DNA of 64,000 bases from Leptobrachium leishanense. Its lineage: Eukaryota > Chordata > Amphibia > Anura > Megophryidae. Every line of letters begins with the position of its first letter. Within the stretch, counting starts at the first letter, position 1. The translations under genes and the position numbers were made by a program. The DNA lies in NCBI GenBank assembly GCA_009667805.1, contig CM019063.1:349826442-349890441 (forward strand). The letters run 5' to 3'. Of the stretch, positions 1-11,399 are shown in pieces. A model generated the notes under the pieces. That model searched no databases. It was given only the letters and a program-made list of their open reading frames with translations, and was not told the origin of the DNA.

Positions 1-430
1 CTGCTGGGAAGCGCCTCTCTGCGGTATAATTAATGCAGCATATGAATCCGCACACTGCGGGTAAGCGCCTCTCTGCAGTATAATTAATGCAGCATATGAA
101 TCCACACACTACTGGGAAGCGCCTCTCTGCATTAATGTATACGTCTGTGTTATAATATACAGACAGGATACATATAACTTAAAATGCAATAAAATTTAAA
201 TTTTCAATAATTTACAAGGTGTAAAGTGTTTTTTTTTTTAACGTGAGCGTTTACAGTTATATTTTCTATGAGTTGCGCTTGTTAAAAAATTTAGAAATGG
301 GGGACTTGTTACATACATTTTTTGGGGGGGAAAATTACACGATTTGTAACAAACGCATCCCATACAAAAATCGTTAGTGCAGCATCATTGTTCACATTAT
401 AATTGAAATGGGAAGAATATTGCTGCATTA
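1..430. repeat. Left inverted arm of foldback element with 54-bp subterminal tandem repeats
   Basis: Positions 1-135 hold about 2.4 copies of a 54-bp unit containing GCGCCTCTCTGC and ATAATTAATGCAGCATATG, and the array probably continues left of the window. Positions 136-430 are a unique subterminal segment. Both parts reappear reverse-complemented at 9,140-9,260, 10,869-11,045 and 14,577-14,890, so they are the two arms of one element, and later insertions have broken the right arm. A related copy of the 136-430 part lies at about 60,100-60,380. No coding capacity was seen. Tandemly repeated inverted arms resemble Foldback-type elements, but the transposase family that moves it is unknown. 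Confidence 0.8.
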
Positions 431-498
431 ACAAAACAAAATAAACTTTATTTTTTTACATATCTTTTTATTTCATTTTTATTTTTTAATTATTTTTC

Positions 499-1100
499 TT
501 AACATTTAACATGGTCATGTTTGGTATTGTTGGAAAAGCCATGCTCTGGCCGATCCTACGATACCAAACATTAACCCCTAGCTGCCACAGATCGGGAGAT
601 AGGGGGGTTCATTGGAACCCACCATCTCCACCATTGGTGGCAGCTAGGGGTTAACTCCAGCACTTTATCCGTGGTCCCGATGTAAAAATAAAATAGATGA
701 TGTCTATTTATTTTCACATCAGGACTTTGGATAGTGTAAGTCTGCCGTTAAACGCTTCAACAGACTAATTTCTACAGTTCAGGACCCTGGATAGCAACAA
801 CTTGTTGCTATCCAGGGTCCTGAACTGTAGAAATTAGTCTGCTGAAGTGTTAACGGCAGACTTACACTATCCAAAGTCCCGATGTGAAAATAAATAAACT
901 TCATCTATTTTTGTTTATCCGAGGTCCCGATGTGAAAAGTGCTGGAGTTAACCCCTAGCTGCCACCAAGGGTGGTTCCAATGAACCCCCTATTTCCCGAT
1001 CCGTGGCAGCTAAGGGTTAATGTTTGGTATCGTTGGATCGGCCAGAGCATGGCCTTTCCAACCATACTAAACATGACCATGTTAAAATTTAAGAAAAAAA
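499..1100. repeat. About 600-bp near-perfect hairpin at the centre of the foldback element
   Basis: The sequence reads the same on both strands around position 801 (ATAGCAACAA C TTGTTGCTAT). The two arms of about 300 bp begin near CATGGTCATG and end near CATGACCATG. Each arm contains its own smaller palindromes. The outer part of the left arm matches the first hairpin of the piggyBac-like element at about 60,455-60,600. It is non-coding. Confidence 0.85.
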
Positions 1101-2458
1101 GAAAAGAAAAAAATATTTAAAAATAAATAAATTTTGGGGGGCGGAGCTGAGCAACGAGGTGAATGGCCGCATCCTCGTGGAGCTCTGTGAGACGCCCGTG
1201 ATCTTGGCAGCCTGTTGAGGTCAGTTCAACTCCCTGAGTGATCCTCTCGCTCCCTCGGGTGGTTGGGAGCATGTGGAGTTCGATCCCGGACGCTTTTTCC
1301 CGCTTTGGCATACGGCTATACCTACTTAAGGCCAGACCCAGACTTGAGGCCTAGAGGACGCGGCCATTGTGGAAGCCTCTGGAGGAGGACCCGCCCATTG
1401 CCAGCCGCTGAGCGGGACCTCCGGAGGGGGAGTTATTTCCATTTCCACCGCAGCTCCGGGATGGACCGTCTCCCCCTTTACCGCAGTTCCTGGACTGGGC
1501 AGCGGCCGTCTCCGTACAGGGACATCGGGTGGGTGAGTTACCCCCCCATGGACTTCGTTTGGAGCCTGCCCTAAGCCGCATCCGCGGCCCCCTCCATGGG
1601 AGGGAGGGGGTGGCCTGACCCGACAGAGGCCTCCGATCAACTCCAGCACGGATGCCGCCTCGTGCTGAGGCCTACTTGTCGAGCCCCTGGTCGACACCGG
1701 CACGGCCCCCCACCGCTCCTCAGTTGAACGCTCTGCGGGAGAGGCAGGCTCCCCGCACGGTTGCTTGCTGCCCTTCATCTGGGATGGAAGCGGGAAACGA
1801 TACGGATTTCTGATCACGTAGGGCTGACAAAGGTGGTGCCCAGTCCCTGTGTAGTCACCTGCCTCTTGTGTGCCCCTCTGGGACATTAGTTGCTCCGGAT
1901 CAGAGCCACACCATTGTTCACCGCTGTGGGGACTTTTCATCAATTTTTCTGGTGGTCACTGTGAGGCCCACTACTCTGGTGCAATTTTTCCCTCTGGACA
2001 TTTAATTTTTCGGTGGTCTTTGCGAGGCCCACCACCTCTGGTCACTAAAAAAAAAATTCAGACTCCACGGGTGCCCCTGGGACATCACGTTCGGACTGCT
2101 CCCCTCTAATTTTTTCTGGTGGTCCCTGTGAGGCCCACTACTCCTGAACAATTTTTATTACTTTTACAATATTTTTGGTGGACTGAGAGGCCCACTACAT
2201 ACAGGGGTCCTCGAACGGAATATTATAAAACAAATTTTTCTAAGGAGGCGCGCCCTGGAGGGCAGGGAGAATGTCTGCCTGACGCTGTAGCTCCGAGCCC
2301 ACGTGACTCCCTCAAAGCCTTTTAAGAGACCTATTCTGTTACAGCTTATTTACGCGATCCCTTGGCAGCCCGCGACTAAATCTGGACGTAACCCAGATCT
2401 AAAGGACATTTCCCGGGGTTCCACCCCAGCTAGATCAACGACCACTGCATCTCCAAAG

Positions 2459-3221
2459 ATGGCGACACCTGACATACCTTGCACTCGCAGAGACATACAA
2501 GATCTACGCCAACTCCTTCTGACCGTTAAAGATGACTTACAAGCAGACCGCAGACCTCAGGCCTGGGATTGATGGTCTGAGAGCAGATCTGGGGACCCTT
2601 GGGACGCGCATGGCTGCCCTCGAGCTACGAGTGGACAAGGCACAGGTGGCGAATGCAGAAGTCCGTGCGGATATGGCGGCCCTGCAGAACAAATATGAAC
2701 TCTTACAGGGAGGCAGTTGAGGATATGGATAACCGATCCTGCCGCTCCAACCTCCGGCCCTGAAATATCCCCGAGACGGTGGTGAATTTCGGGACTTTCT
2801 TCACCGCTACTTCCAGGCTCTTCTGCCCAAGACACCTGAGGAGGAGTTGCTTCTTGACCGGGCCCATAGAGCCCTACGTCCGAAGCCATCGGTGACAGAA
2901 CCTCCTAGAGACATGATACTTCGTTGTCATTATTACACCACCAAAGAAGCTATACTTCAAGCGGTGCGTAATGCTGCCCCGACCCTCGACGATGTGACTC
3001 CTCACTTCTATAATGATCTGGCACATTCCACACTTCAGAAGTGCCGGGCGCTGAAGCCTTTCACCGACCTTCTTCGCCAGAGGGACATCCGATACCGCTG
3101 GGGATTTCCATTCCGTCTTCTCATACCTCATAATGGCACTTTCTTGTCCCACCGCTCACCAGCCGATTGCTCGATGGTATTGGAGATGCTGGGCATTCCG
3201 GAACCCCCGGATTTTTTTTGA
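2459..3221 (+). pseudogene. LINE A ORF1 (L1 ORF1p-like RNA-binding protein), frameshifted
   Basis: The likely start ATG at 2,459 follows a CCAAAG context and opens MATPDIPC. The early part is a predicted coiled coil (leucine-rich heptads, about 2,530-2,715). The 3' part, from about 2,847, carries the ORF1p RNA-binding block, with RAHRALRPKP, PRDMILRC and IRYRWGFPF-type motifs, and ends at 3,221. Frameshifts are needed near 2,550, 2,700 and 2,785, and an in-frame stop lies between them. In this family ORF1p coats the element's own RNA. The same motif order is seen in LINE E and, more distantly, in LINE B and LINE C. Confidence 0.8.
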
Positions 3222-4009
3222 GCAGGTTGAAGTTAGGGGCAGGCCACGGAGGCAAGATCGGAGATGCTCCCCAATGCGTTAACCTCAAGGACGCCAATAC
3301 CACCCCCCCCCCAGGCCCAGTTGGCCTATATCGCCTACGGGTGATTCCTCTTTCACCTTCTCCATGGGGCCATGCCCGTCGGTTTTCATTTGGTCTCCAT
3401 GTGCACCCTTTTGGGACAGGACTGGAGGGTTGGGAGACATATCCGATGGATGGGTTGAGTCCTCACAGGACATTTTTATTTTTTTTGGGTTGGCTCTACG
3501 TCTCACGGAGGATCCCCCGATACTTGTTTTCTGTTATGAACCCCCCTCCAGCTCCTGCTGTCCAGAGTCCTCTTGAGCCTCCAACCCTGACCATTCGGAG
3601 ACTGGGGGGGGGGGGAGTTGGGTGGGTCAGTTGTGCTGGTCATCGGCTTATCTGTTGCCTTTGGAGATGGTTAGGTGGGATTTCAGGGGTCTCGCTACTG
3701 ATTTTTAGGTCACTGTACTCAGAGGAGTCTATGGGCCGGCGGCCTTTTCCTCGTTGTCGCTCTCGCCCCAGAGTGCGTATCTAGTGGTTGGTACAATCCA
3801 CCACTAGACAAATTTTTTGTGTCTTCTACCCCCTCTCCCCCTTTTTTCTTTAGTCTTCCTTTTTACCCCTCCTTCCTCTCTTGGAAGGTTTTTGATTTTA
3901 TTTTTTCCCCTTCTCTCTCTCTCTCCCTCTTTTGTCTCTCTCGTTACATCTTTTTTCTTCTTTTTTTTGCTCACCTCTCCTTACATCGCTTTCTCTCACT
4001 TGCTTCTTC

Positions 4010-4567
4010 ATGGCGGAGAGGGAGAGCGAGGCGCGGGCCCATCTCAAGGTAATTTCCCATAATGTTAAGGGCCTCCTGTCCCCTAACAAGAGACGAGGGG
4101 CCAACAGATATTACAGAAAACTTCATGCCGATGTGGTCCTCCTACAGGAGACTCATTTTACACATGGCAGGGTCTCAGGATACTGGGGGGAGGGTTATAC
4201 TGTGCATTACCATTCCGCTGGTAGCTCCTGCAAGACGGGGGTTTCGATACTGATGCGAGGCAGTCTCCATTTCCATCTTACCCATCAGGAGTCAGCTCTG
4301 GATGGCAGATACCTGTGGGTGACTGGGACGATTGGCGGTAAGCCGGTTACTTTTGTCAGTGTATACGCTCCTTCCCCCCCCAGAGGGGCCTTTCTGGAGG
4401 ACATTAGAGGACCGACTTGTGCAGCTACCAAAGAGGGGAGTCTTTGTGGGAGGAGATTTCAATGCAGTCATGAACCCTTACCTCGATCGCAATAGGACGG
4501 CGATTAGTCTTGCTCCACTCCGTCTCTCCAAGACCTTCCGTGGTGTGGTCCAGGCGGCCAATCTGTT
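4010..4567 (+). pseudogene. LINE A ORF2, endonuclease part before the inserted LTR
   Basis: The ATG at 4,010 opens an APE-type endonuclease. The first strand reads KVISHNVKGL, followed by the QETHF catalytic block, SVYAPSPP and, after a frameshift near 4,400, GGDFNAVMNP. This domain nicks target DNA to start reverse transcription. The frame stops being LINE sequence at 4,567, where a solo LTR begins, and resumes at 5,451 with FDSWRLL, followed by SRLDYIF. The frameshift and the LTR both disable it. Confidence 0.85.
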
Positions 4568-5450
4568 TGTCAGGTCTAATACCTTGCAGAGACTTGCCTT
4601 TCAGGTGATGAGGCCGATATGCAGGTCTCGGGATGCACACTTACTGGGAGAGGAGAACAACACAGGAGGGCTGTGGGACAGGGCACAGTGAAACTCACAG
4701 GTTGGCTGAGGGTGATGGGGAAAGCAATCCTTGAGCACAGTGGGAAGGGTAGTTGCTCCTGGGAGAGCACAGTAGGAAGGGTAGTTGCTCCTGGGAGAGC
4801 ACAGTAGGAAGGGTAGTTGCTCCTGGGAGAGCACAGTGGGAAGGGTAGTTGCTCCTGGGAGAGCACAGTAGAAAGGGTAGTTGCTCCTGGGAGAGCACAG
4901 TGGGAAGGGTAGTTGCTCCTGGGAGAGCACAGTGGGAAGGGTAGTTGCTCCTGGGAAAGCACAGTGGGAAGGGTAGTTGCTCCTGGGAGAGCACAGTGGG
5001 AAGGGTAGTTGCTCCTGGGAGAGCACAGTGGGAAGGGTAGTTGCTCCTGGGAGAGCACAGTGGGAAGGGTAGTTGCTCCTGGGAGAGCACAGTGGGAAGG
5101 GTAGTTGCTCCTGGGAGAGCACAGTGGGAAGGGTAGTTGCTCCTGGGAGAGCACAGTGGGAAGGGTAGTTGCTCCTGGGAGAGCACGGTGGGATGATAGG
5201 GGGAATCAGGTTTTTCTGGAGCTTGAATAGCTAGTCTTGTTCACAGGAACAGGATACAACAATGAAGCACTGTGGGAAGGAAGGAGGGAACTTTTTATTG
5301 GTTAGCCACATGGGTGTGTCACGTGACCTGAGGTATGTGTGTATGGTGATTTAACTGTTTATTAGCTGGTTCACAGCAGAAGGGCAGCTCCTTTCATGCA
5401 GCTGCCACTTTCATGGAATGACACAGGAACGGACAGGTACGGTCCTGACA
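4568..5450. mobile_element. Solo LTR (Ty3-type style) carrying a minisatellite
   Basis: This 883-bp insert begins TGTCAGG and ends CCTGACA. It is flanked by the 5-bp duplication CTGTT (4,563-4,567 and 5,451-5,455). Removing the insert and one CTGTT restores the endonuclease reading across the site, which fixes the junctions. TG...CA ends with a 5-bp duplication fit an LTR retrotransposon reduced to one LTR. About half of it is the 32-bp minisatellite listed separately. The orientation was not determined. Confidence 0.8.
4733..5190. repeat. 32-bp minisatellite, about 14 copies, inside the solo LTR
   Basis: The unit starts GAGCACAGTGGGAAGGG and contains AGTTGCTCCTGGGA. The period is exactly 32 bp from 4,733 to about 5,180, with a degenerate last unit. 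Copies differ by single bases (GTGGG or GTAGG). Because 32 is not a multiple of 3, all minus-strand frames read through as repetitive peptides. These are not genes. Confidence 0.95.
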
Positions 5451-8400
5451 CTGTTTGATTCCTGGCGGTTGCTTCACCCTAGAGACCGAGAATATTCTTT
5501 TTATTTGAATCCCCACGACTCGTACTCCAGACTAGACTATATTTTTTGCAGTAGAGATAACATTACGGCCCTTGTCTCTTCCACCATTCACAAAATCTCG
5601 TGGTCTGACCATGCTGCAGTTGAGATAGCATTAATGGGGTGGGGGAGTATCGGGGTCAGCTAGTGTTTGGCACTTTAATGGTTCCCTCTTTCTTGACCCG
5701 GGTCTGAAAGATACCATGATCCTTGACTTGACGGACTTCTTTGAAGGCAACTTCACTCCTGGCATGGCTACCACCACAGTATGGGAGGCTCACAAGGCTT
5801 TCATGCGCGTCAAATTAATCGCTATAGTGTCCCGTCGTAAGAGGGAACAAGTGACAGAGATGGTATCACTTACGACTAGGGTGGGCGACCTAGAGCGCGA
5901 ACATAAAAGGACTGGAGACCCCAATCTTTTGAGAGAATTACTGGAGGCTAGGGGAAGTCTTAACATGTTGTTAACCCGTCAGGTCCAGGTGGCTCTTCAG
6001 TGGACAGGTCGGAAGTTCTTTGAGAAGAGCAACAAACCTGACACTCTTCTGGCCCGTCGGCTGAAGCAGCAGACCCGAGAGTGCACAGTGTGTGCAGTGC
6101 GTCTTAGCTCTGGCGAAATGACCTCTGACCCCTGTTAAATATCCAAGGCCTTCTGCTCATTTTATGCGTCCCTTTATGATGGCACTACAGCGATGCCTGG
6201 TCCAGCAGGGAATGTACTTATCAGGGAATTTCTCTCTCGAACCAACTTGCCTTCCTTCAGCCACCCGCATCGCATGGACATGGCAGCCCCCATCTCGGCG
6301 GAGGAGGTCTTCGAGGTAATTGAAAGCTTACACTCCTCTAAATCCCCCGATCCAGACGGTTTCTCGGTCCCCTACTTTAAGTAATTAAGACCGGCCCTAC
6401 TCCAACCCCTGACCAGACTGTTTATTACCTATATGCAGGGAACGGAGGTCCGATTTTCTGACATGCTCCTGGCCCGTATTGTGGTCATCCCCAAGCCAGG
6501 CAAGGACCCAATGGTATGCCCTAGCTACAGGCCTATTTCCCTGAGAAACGTGGACATGAAGATTTTTGCCAAAATCCTGGCCAACAGACTTGGCCGATTA
6601 TATTGCCGAGGTCATTCATCCCAATCAGGTAGGATTTGTCCCCGGTAGGGAGGCCCCGGGTTAATATCAGACGGGCCCTCAATCTGATTCAGGTTGCTAG
6701 AACCTCGGGTAGAAGCTCTATTCTCCTCTCTTTGGATGCTGAAAAGGCCTTTGACCGGGTAGATTGGAACTACTTATAGGGTGACTTTGGAATCCTTTGG
6801 AATAAGGGGGACCTTTTGACAGCAATACAGGATTTATACACGGGGCGCAGGTAGACACTGGGGTTTCCTCTCGGCCCCCTTCTCCATTTCAAACGGGACC
6901 TGACAGGAATACCCTTTGTCGCCGCTCCTATTTGCCCTATCTATAGCGCCCCTGGCAACGTATATTAGGGACCACCCTGACATCTGGGTGGTAGAGATAG
7001 GTGGGAAACCATATAAACTTTCTCTTTTCGCTGACGATGTCCTTCTTTCCCTTACCTCACCTATCACTACCCTCCCCAATCTGATTAGGGCCCTGAGAGA
7101 CTTCAGCAGGGTCTCGGGATATAAAATTAACGTGGATAAGAGCGAGGTGCTCGACCTCAACATGTCTGAGGGGGAGAAGACAGTGGTTCGAGATCGATTC
7201 CCTTTTCGATGGTGCAGTTCCTCTATGGGCTCCTTGGGAACCCAGCTGACTCCCAAATGGGATCAGCTGTACGCGGCAAATTATGGGGTATTACTTCCCA
7301 CCCTCCACGCACTACTGTCTGCATGGTCCCATTTACATCTTTCACTCTTCGGCCAGATATGTGCGGTCAAGATGACCCTGCTTCCGAAGCTGCTATACCT
7401 CTGCAGAACACTGACAATTCCTATTCGCAGGGCAGACTTGACTTTTCTTCAGTCAGCTATTCACTCCTTTATTTGGGGTGGTCGTCGAGGTAGGGTACCC
7501 AAAACCCTTATGTTTCAATCTAGGCGGGGGGGGGGGCATGGGAGTCCCACACCTTTACTCGTATTACAAGGTGGCCCAGTTTGCAATGCTCTCAATGATT
7601 AACCTGAGAAGCAGGACCGCACTCTGTACTACCCTTCAACAAAATATGGGGGGACCAAGGCATCTGCGCTGGCTTCAATGGGCCCCTAAAGCCACTTCCC
7701 GAATCCTCCATAATAGCCCCACGCTGCAGCATTCACTGCGCCTCTAGAACCTCTATAGAGATGGAGACGGTTTGTTTCCTCCGGGTTCGGGCCTCCAACC
7801 TTTTATTTTATAATCCGAAGTTCCCGGAGGGTAACCCTCCTAGGGCGTTCGGTTGGTGGCTCCGATCTGATATTACGGAAATGCGTGACCTAATCTTGCA
7901 GGGCCGCCCGGTCACCCTTGGATACCTAAGGGAGTCGAAAGCGTTACCCCCTCTGAGAAATTCAGAGCCCTCCAACTGCTACATTTTGTAAGGGGAACTC
8001 TTAGAGAGACGCTGGACCGCAGACTGACCCTTATGAGACCTGCTGTCGTCGGACGCATCGAGGGCGTGGCATGATATCCTCGCTCTATTCCCACATCCTT
8101 AACGCAACCTTACGTTGCACGGTGGGAAGACGATCTAGGGGGCTCTCTGGATGGTGATGAGTAGGTAGATATTATTGACAGGACCTCCCGGGTCACAATC
8201 TGCACTGCGGTTCGCGAGAACTGTTACAAGGTCATGGCAAGGTGGTATATACACCCGCGCCACCTCGCGAAGATGTACCCGGGGACGCCATCTACTTGCT
8301 TTAGGGGATGTGGTGATGAGGAGACGTATCTGCATGCTTGGTGGGACTGCGACATGGTCAGGCCTATTTGGACGGAAGTGTTTGGGGATTTGAGTAGGGC

Positions 8401-8500
8401 ATTAGGGATGCACTTACGTCCGGACCCCTGGACGGCGCTCCTTAACCGTCCACCCCATGGCACACCTCACGCGCGGCGAGCATTCTCTGGTCTCTAGGGT
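5451..8500 (+). pseudogene. LINE A ORF2, end of endonuclease, reverse transcriptase and C-terminal region
   Basis: Endonuclease remnants (DSWRLL, YSRLDYIF, WSDHAAVEIA) are followed by the linker and the reverse transcriptase. RT landmarks are SPDPDGFS (about 6,340), IPKPGKDP and [10 protein letters not shown] (about 6,490-6,560), [12 protein letters not shown] (about 6,735) and the catalytic FADDVLL (about 7,027-7,047). A C-terminal region with many breaks follows, including a CXXC-type block near 8,300-8,350 (CFRGCGDEE). At least six frame changes or stops are needed. The normal role is target-primed reverse transcription of the element's RNA. This copy cannot do it. Confidence 0.8.
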
Positions 8501-9118
8501 GTGCAATGCGGTACGCATCAGTTTGACTAAGACCTGGAAGGGCCCCCGTGCCAGCTGATAGAGGCCAAAATTTGGCACATGGTTACGGCAGTTGTCCTTG
8601 ACAAAATGACCCACTATGAGGTGGTTTGGTCGCCCTGGTTGGCGGCGTTTGCTTTCCCGGCCTCTGCACGCATTGCTTTCTCAGGTTAGAGGAGGATCCT
8701 GAGAGGACGGGCCTGCAGTTTCGCTCCCTCTTCCCCCGTCCCCTTTTTTCTCCTTTTTTTTTTTTCTTTCTTTTCCTTTTTCTTTTCTTCTTTCTTTCTC
8801 TTCCCCTTTTGGTACCCGTTGGTAGCACTTATACAAGGTTTTTCTTTCCTTAATGACGGTATGTTAAGTAACGGATGTTTCTATTTGATGCTTCTCTCGC
8901 TACCCTTGTCTTTTCATATTCGATACGGCAGCTCCGTCAACATTTTGCTCTTTGAGTTATAGAATAACTGAGGGGGGTGTTTGATCGGACCCCTGTTATG
9001 TATATTTTTATGATGAGTCTCTTGGAAGGCGATTGAACCGTAAACAAAGCGGGACTCTACTGTACTTTCTCTTTTCTGTATTGTTTATTACCCCTCAATA
9101 AAAACCTATTGAATTTAA

Positions 9119-9260
9119 AAAAATAAAAATAATTTTTTTAAAAAAGTTTTTTTTGTTTTGTTAATGCAGCAATATTGTTCCCATTTCAATTCTAATGTGA
9201 ACAATGATGCTGCACTAATGATTTTTGTATGGGGTGCGTTTGTTAAAAATCATGTAATTT
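9119..9260. repeat. Right foldback arm, first piece
   Basis: This is the reverse complement of about 310-440, continuing the foldback element after LINE A. Bases 9,245-9,260 (AAAAATCATGTAATTT) are the left target duplication of LINE B. Confidence 0.8.
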
Positions 9261-10852
9261 GATTCTACCTCACCCTGCTGAGACGGCGGCCATCTTGAGG
9301 CCTAGCATAGTGCACCTGCGGCCTGGTACCCCTGAGGTTGAGGCCTCCACGCATTTGCCTAGATGGGCAAGAAGACTGTTAAGCCGGAGGCGCCGGGCAC
9401 CCGCCTCCCTGACATCCGCACCTCTCTGGGTGTTGGTCGAGTGGAGGAAAGCCGGCGCCATGGATCTGAAACGCTGCCTGTATCTCTGAGAGGAGACATT
9501 CTTCCTGAATCTGATGTTTATCGGGGGGAGCCCCCTTCTGCGCGGCCGCTCACCACCGCAGATCTACACACAGTTATGGAGGATTTCCGTTCCTTGTGGC
9601 GTCAGGACTTGGGAGAAGTACGTTCAGCCCTGGAACCCCTGCAGTCACAATTAGCAGAAGTACGAGCCCGGGTCCAGGAGATGGAAGCATCGCAGTCCTC
9701 CACCGCCTCCAGATTGGATGACCTCCAATCTCAAGTGGCTCGCCTTAGCTCAGCGATCCTGACGCTGGAGGATCGCCATCGCCGTCGCAATCTACGAATC
9801 CGAGGGATCCCTGAAGATGTGAGACCTGCGGACCTCCTGCCCTACGTGTTAGGTTTACTGGCTTACCTTCTCCCAGCTGAGGGTGTATCCTCGGAGTCTC
9901 CGGTGATATCGGTGATGCGTCTCCGCAAAGCTGTCGCTGCGCCGGAGACGGCCTCTCGTGATGTCCTTGTAGTGACCAGATCGGTGGATGTTCATTCTCA
10001 GATCCTGGCGGCAGCTGGCCCGTCCTTCCGGGTCACCTATGCCTCCAGCTGTCTTACTTTTTTCCGGGACCTACCCTTTTTGGCATTGGCGGCTCGGCGC
10101 TGCTTCCGAGAGGTCACTGTCCTGTTGCGGGACCAGGGAGTGCGCTACAGATGGGGGACTTCTGGCTCTTTGATCGTCTACGCTGGAGGTAAACCACACC
10201 CTGCGGCAACCTTGGATGAAGCGAGAGCCTTACTCTTCACGCTGGGGATCGTACATGCGCCACTGAATCCTGGGGTTTCACTGACGGATCCGGGCTAACT
10301 GTTTCCCTGGCTGCGCCGTAGTCCACTCTGTTATTATTACCCTCTTTTTCCTGCTCACATTTGGACACTGGCTGACAGTCCCATACCTGTGTTTGATGCC
10401 CCCCCCACCTCCCCCTGATGATACCCTCTTTTTTTTTTTGTTTGGCGGCAGAACACTGGGATGAACTGGGCGAGCCGCTAGAGCGAGCACCATGGCTCTG
10501 TCCGTCTCTTTTGGCCCTAGCTCTCCCGGCCATGCGGCCTCTTCCACGGCCTCTGGCTTCCTGTTTAGGCACCAGAGTGTGCCGGGAATGCCACATATTT
10601 TTTGGCAGTTCTCCTCCAGCTCTCCCTTCCCCTATTTCTGTTTTTTTTTTTCTGTCCGCACGTATACCTGGACCCCTAATACTGTTTTTTCTGCTGACTC
10701 GGCCAATTCTCCTGCTTTGCTCATCTGGATTGTCTGTTTGCCCCCCCCCTTTTTTCTTTTGTTGTTTGTTTGGCCCTACGCGGCCACCCTAATATATTGT
10801 ATGCTTTATTGTTGATGCCTCTTTCAAAATAAAAATTTGAATATTAAAAAAA
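9261..10852 (+). mobile_element. LINE B: ORF1-only LINE (HAL1-like) with perfect target duplication
   Basis: This 1.6-kb element consists of a 5' UTR of about 100 bp, one intact ORF1, and a 3' part ending TTCAAAATAAAAATTTGAAT plus poly(A). Exact 16-bp duplications (AAAAATCATGTAATTT) lie at 9,245-9,260 and 10,853-10,868, so both ends are known. No endonuclease or reverse transcriptase is present between ORF1 and the tail. The layout resembles half-LINEs, which must borrow ORF2 from a full-length relative. Its 3' end matches the LINE fragment at 32,823-32,850. Confidence 0.88.
9363..10298 (+). CDS. Intact L1-type ORF1p, 311 residues
   Basis: The frame is uninterrupted from ATG (MGKKTVKPEA) to TAA. 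Residues about 60-140 are a coiled coil expected to trimerise (repeated LEPLQSQLAEVRARVQEM-type heptads). RHRRRNLRIRGIPEDV follows, the start of the RNA-recognition-type domain. The C-terminal domain ends with RYRWGTSGSLIV. Length and order fit L1-type ORF1 proteins, which bind element RNA and act as chaperones. The start is chosen because MGKK also opens LINE C ORF1, and LINE E ORF1 starts similarly with MGKSGKG. It is the only undamaged LINE ORF in the window. Whether it is expressed is unknown. Confidence 0.85.
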   Translation: MGKKTVKPEAPGTRLPDIRTSLGVGRVEESRRHGSETLPVSLRGDILPESDVYRGEPPSARPLTTADLHTVMEDFRSLWRQDLGEVRSALEPLQSQLAEVRARVQEMEASQSSTASRLDDLQSQVARLSSAILTLEDRHRRRNLRIRGIPEDVRPADLLPYVLGLLAYLLPAEGVSSESPVISVMRLRKAVAAPETASRDVLVVTRSVDVHSQILAAAGPSFRVTYASSCLTFFRDLPFLALAARRCFREVTVLLRDQGVRYRWGTSGSLIVYAGGKPHPAATLDEARALLFTLGIVHAPLNPGVSLTDPG

Positions 10853-11045
10853 AAAAATCATGTAATTTTCCCCCAAAAAAATGTATGTAAAAAGTCCCCA
10901 TTTCAAATTTTTTTAACAAGCACAACTCATAGAAAATATAACTGTAAATGCTCGCATGTTAAAATATGAAAAAAAAAACACTTTACACCTTGGTAAATTA
11001 TTGAAAATTCAAATTTTATTGCATTTTAAGTTGTATGTATATGTA
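10853..11045. repeat. Right foldback arm, second piece
   Basis: This is the reverse complement of about 165-320 and is continuous with the piece ending at 9,260 once LINE B is removed. It ends at the TA (11,044-11,045) where the Tc1 element inserted. Confidence 0.8.
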
Positions 11046-11100
11046 CAGTGGGGCAAAAAGGTATTTAGTCAGCAACCAATTGTGCAGGTTCTCCCACTTA

Positions 11101-11399
11101 AGCCCTGTTCACACTGTGCGGATTTTGCTGCGACGTCGCACTATGTAGCTTCTCCAATGCATTTCAATGGAGCTGTTCACATCTTGCCGCGCGTCGCAGA
11201 AGCATGTCGCGAGTCGCAGAAGCATGTCGCAGGCACATGACCCTTTTTTTGCGATTTGCTATCTCCGATTTGTATTGGTGGTGCTTTGCAAAAATCGCAC
11301 AAAACAGTGATGTCGCGCGACATTATCGCACCATGTCGCGAATATGAAAATCGCGCGGAAAGTCGCGCGATTTTCAAATCGCACAGTGTGAACGGGGCC
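11101..11399. mobile_element. Harbinger-like MITE, 299 bp
   Basis: The ends are inverted repeats (CCCTGTTCACACTGTGCG and its partner CGCACAGTGTGAACGGGGCC). The flanking duplication is TTA (11,098-11,100 and 11,400-11,402), typical of PIF/Harbinger elements. Comparison with the opposite end of the host Tc1 element shows the uninterrupted junction, which places both edges. The interior is rich in GTCGCG motifs. There is no ORF. Confidence 0.75.

Larger units (their letters stand above)
1135..9118 (+). mobile_element. LINE A: L1/Tx1-type LINE, degraded
   Basis: This is a plus-strand non-LTR retrotransposon of about 8 kb, 7.1 kb without the LTR inserted in it. It starts with a G-run (GGGGGGCGGAGC) as the other LINE 5' ends in this window do. 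It has a 5' UTR of about 1.3 kb, a broken ORF1, a T-rich spacer (3,222-4,009), a broken ORF2 and a 3' UTR ending in AATAAA (near 9,097) and an A-rich tail. It entered the A-rich base of the hairpin. Imperfect AAAAATAA...AATTTT sequences at 1,118-1,134 and about 9,120-9,137 are probable target duplications. A solo LTR (4,568-5,450) interrupts its endonuclease. It is not functional. Confidence 0.85.

Noticed and set aside
1326..1943. 205-codon minus-strand frame
   Set aside because: It is antisense to the LINE A 5' UTR in GC-rich DNA, has no motif, and LINE families often show such chance frames.
4576..5186. Minus-strand frames of 160-190 codons
   Set aside because: They arise from the 32-bp repeat inside the solo LTR.
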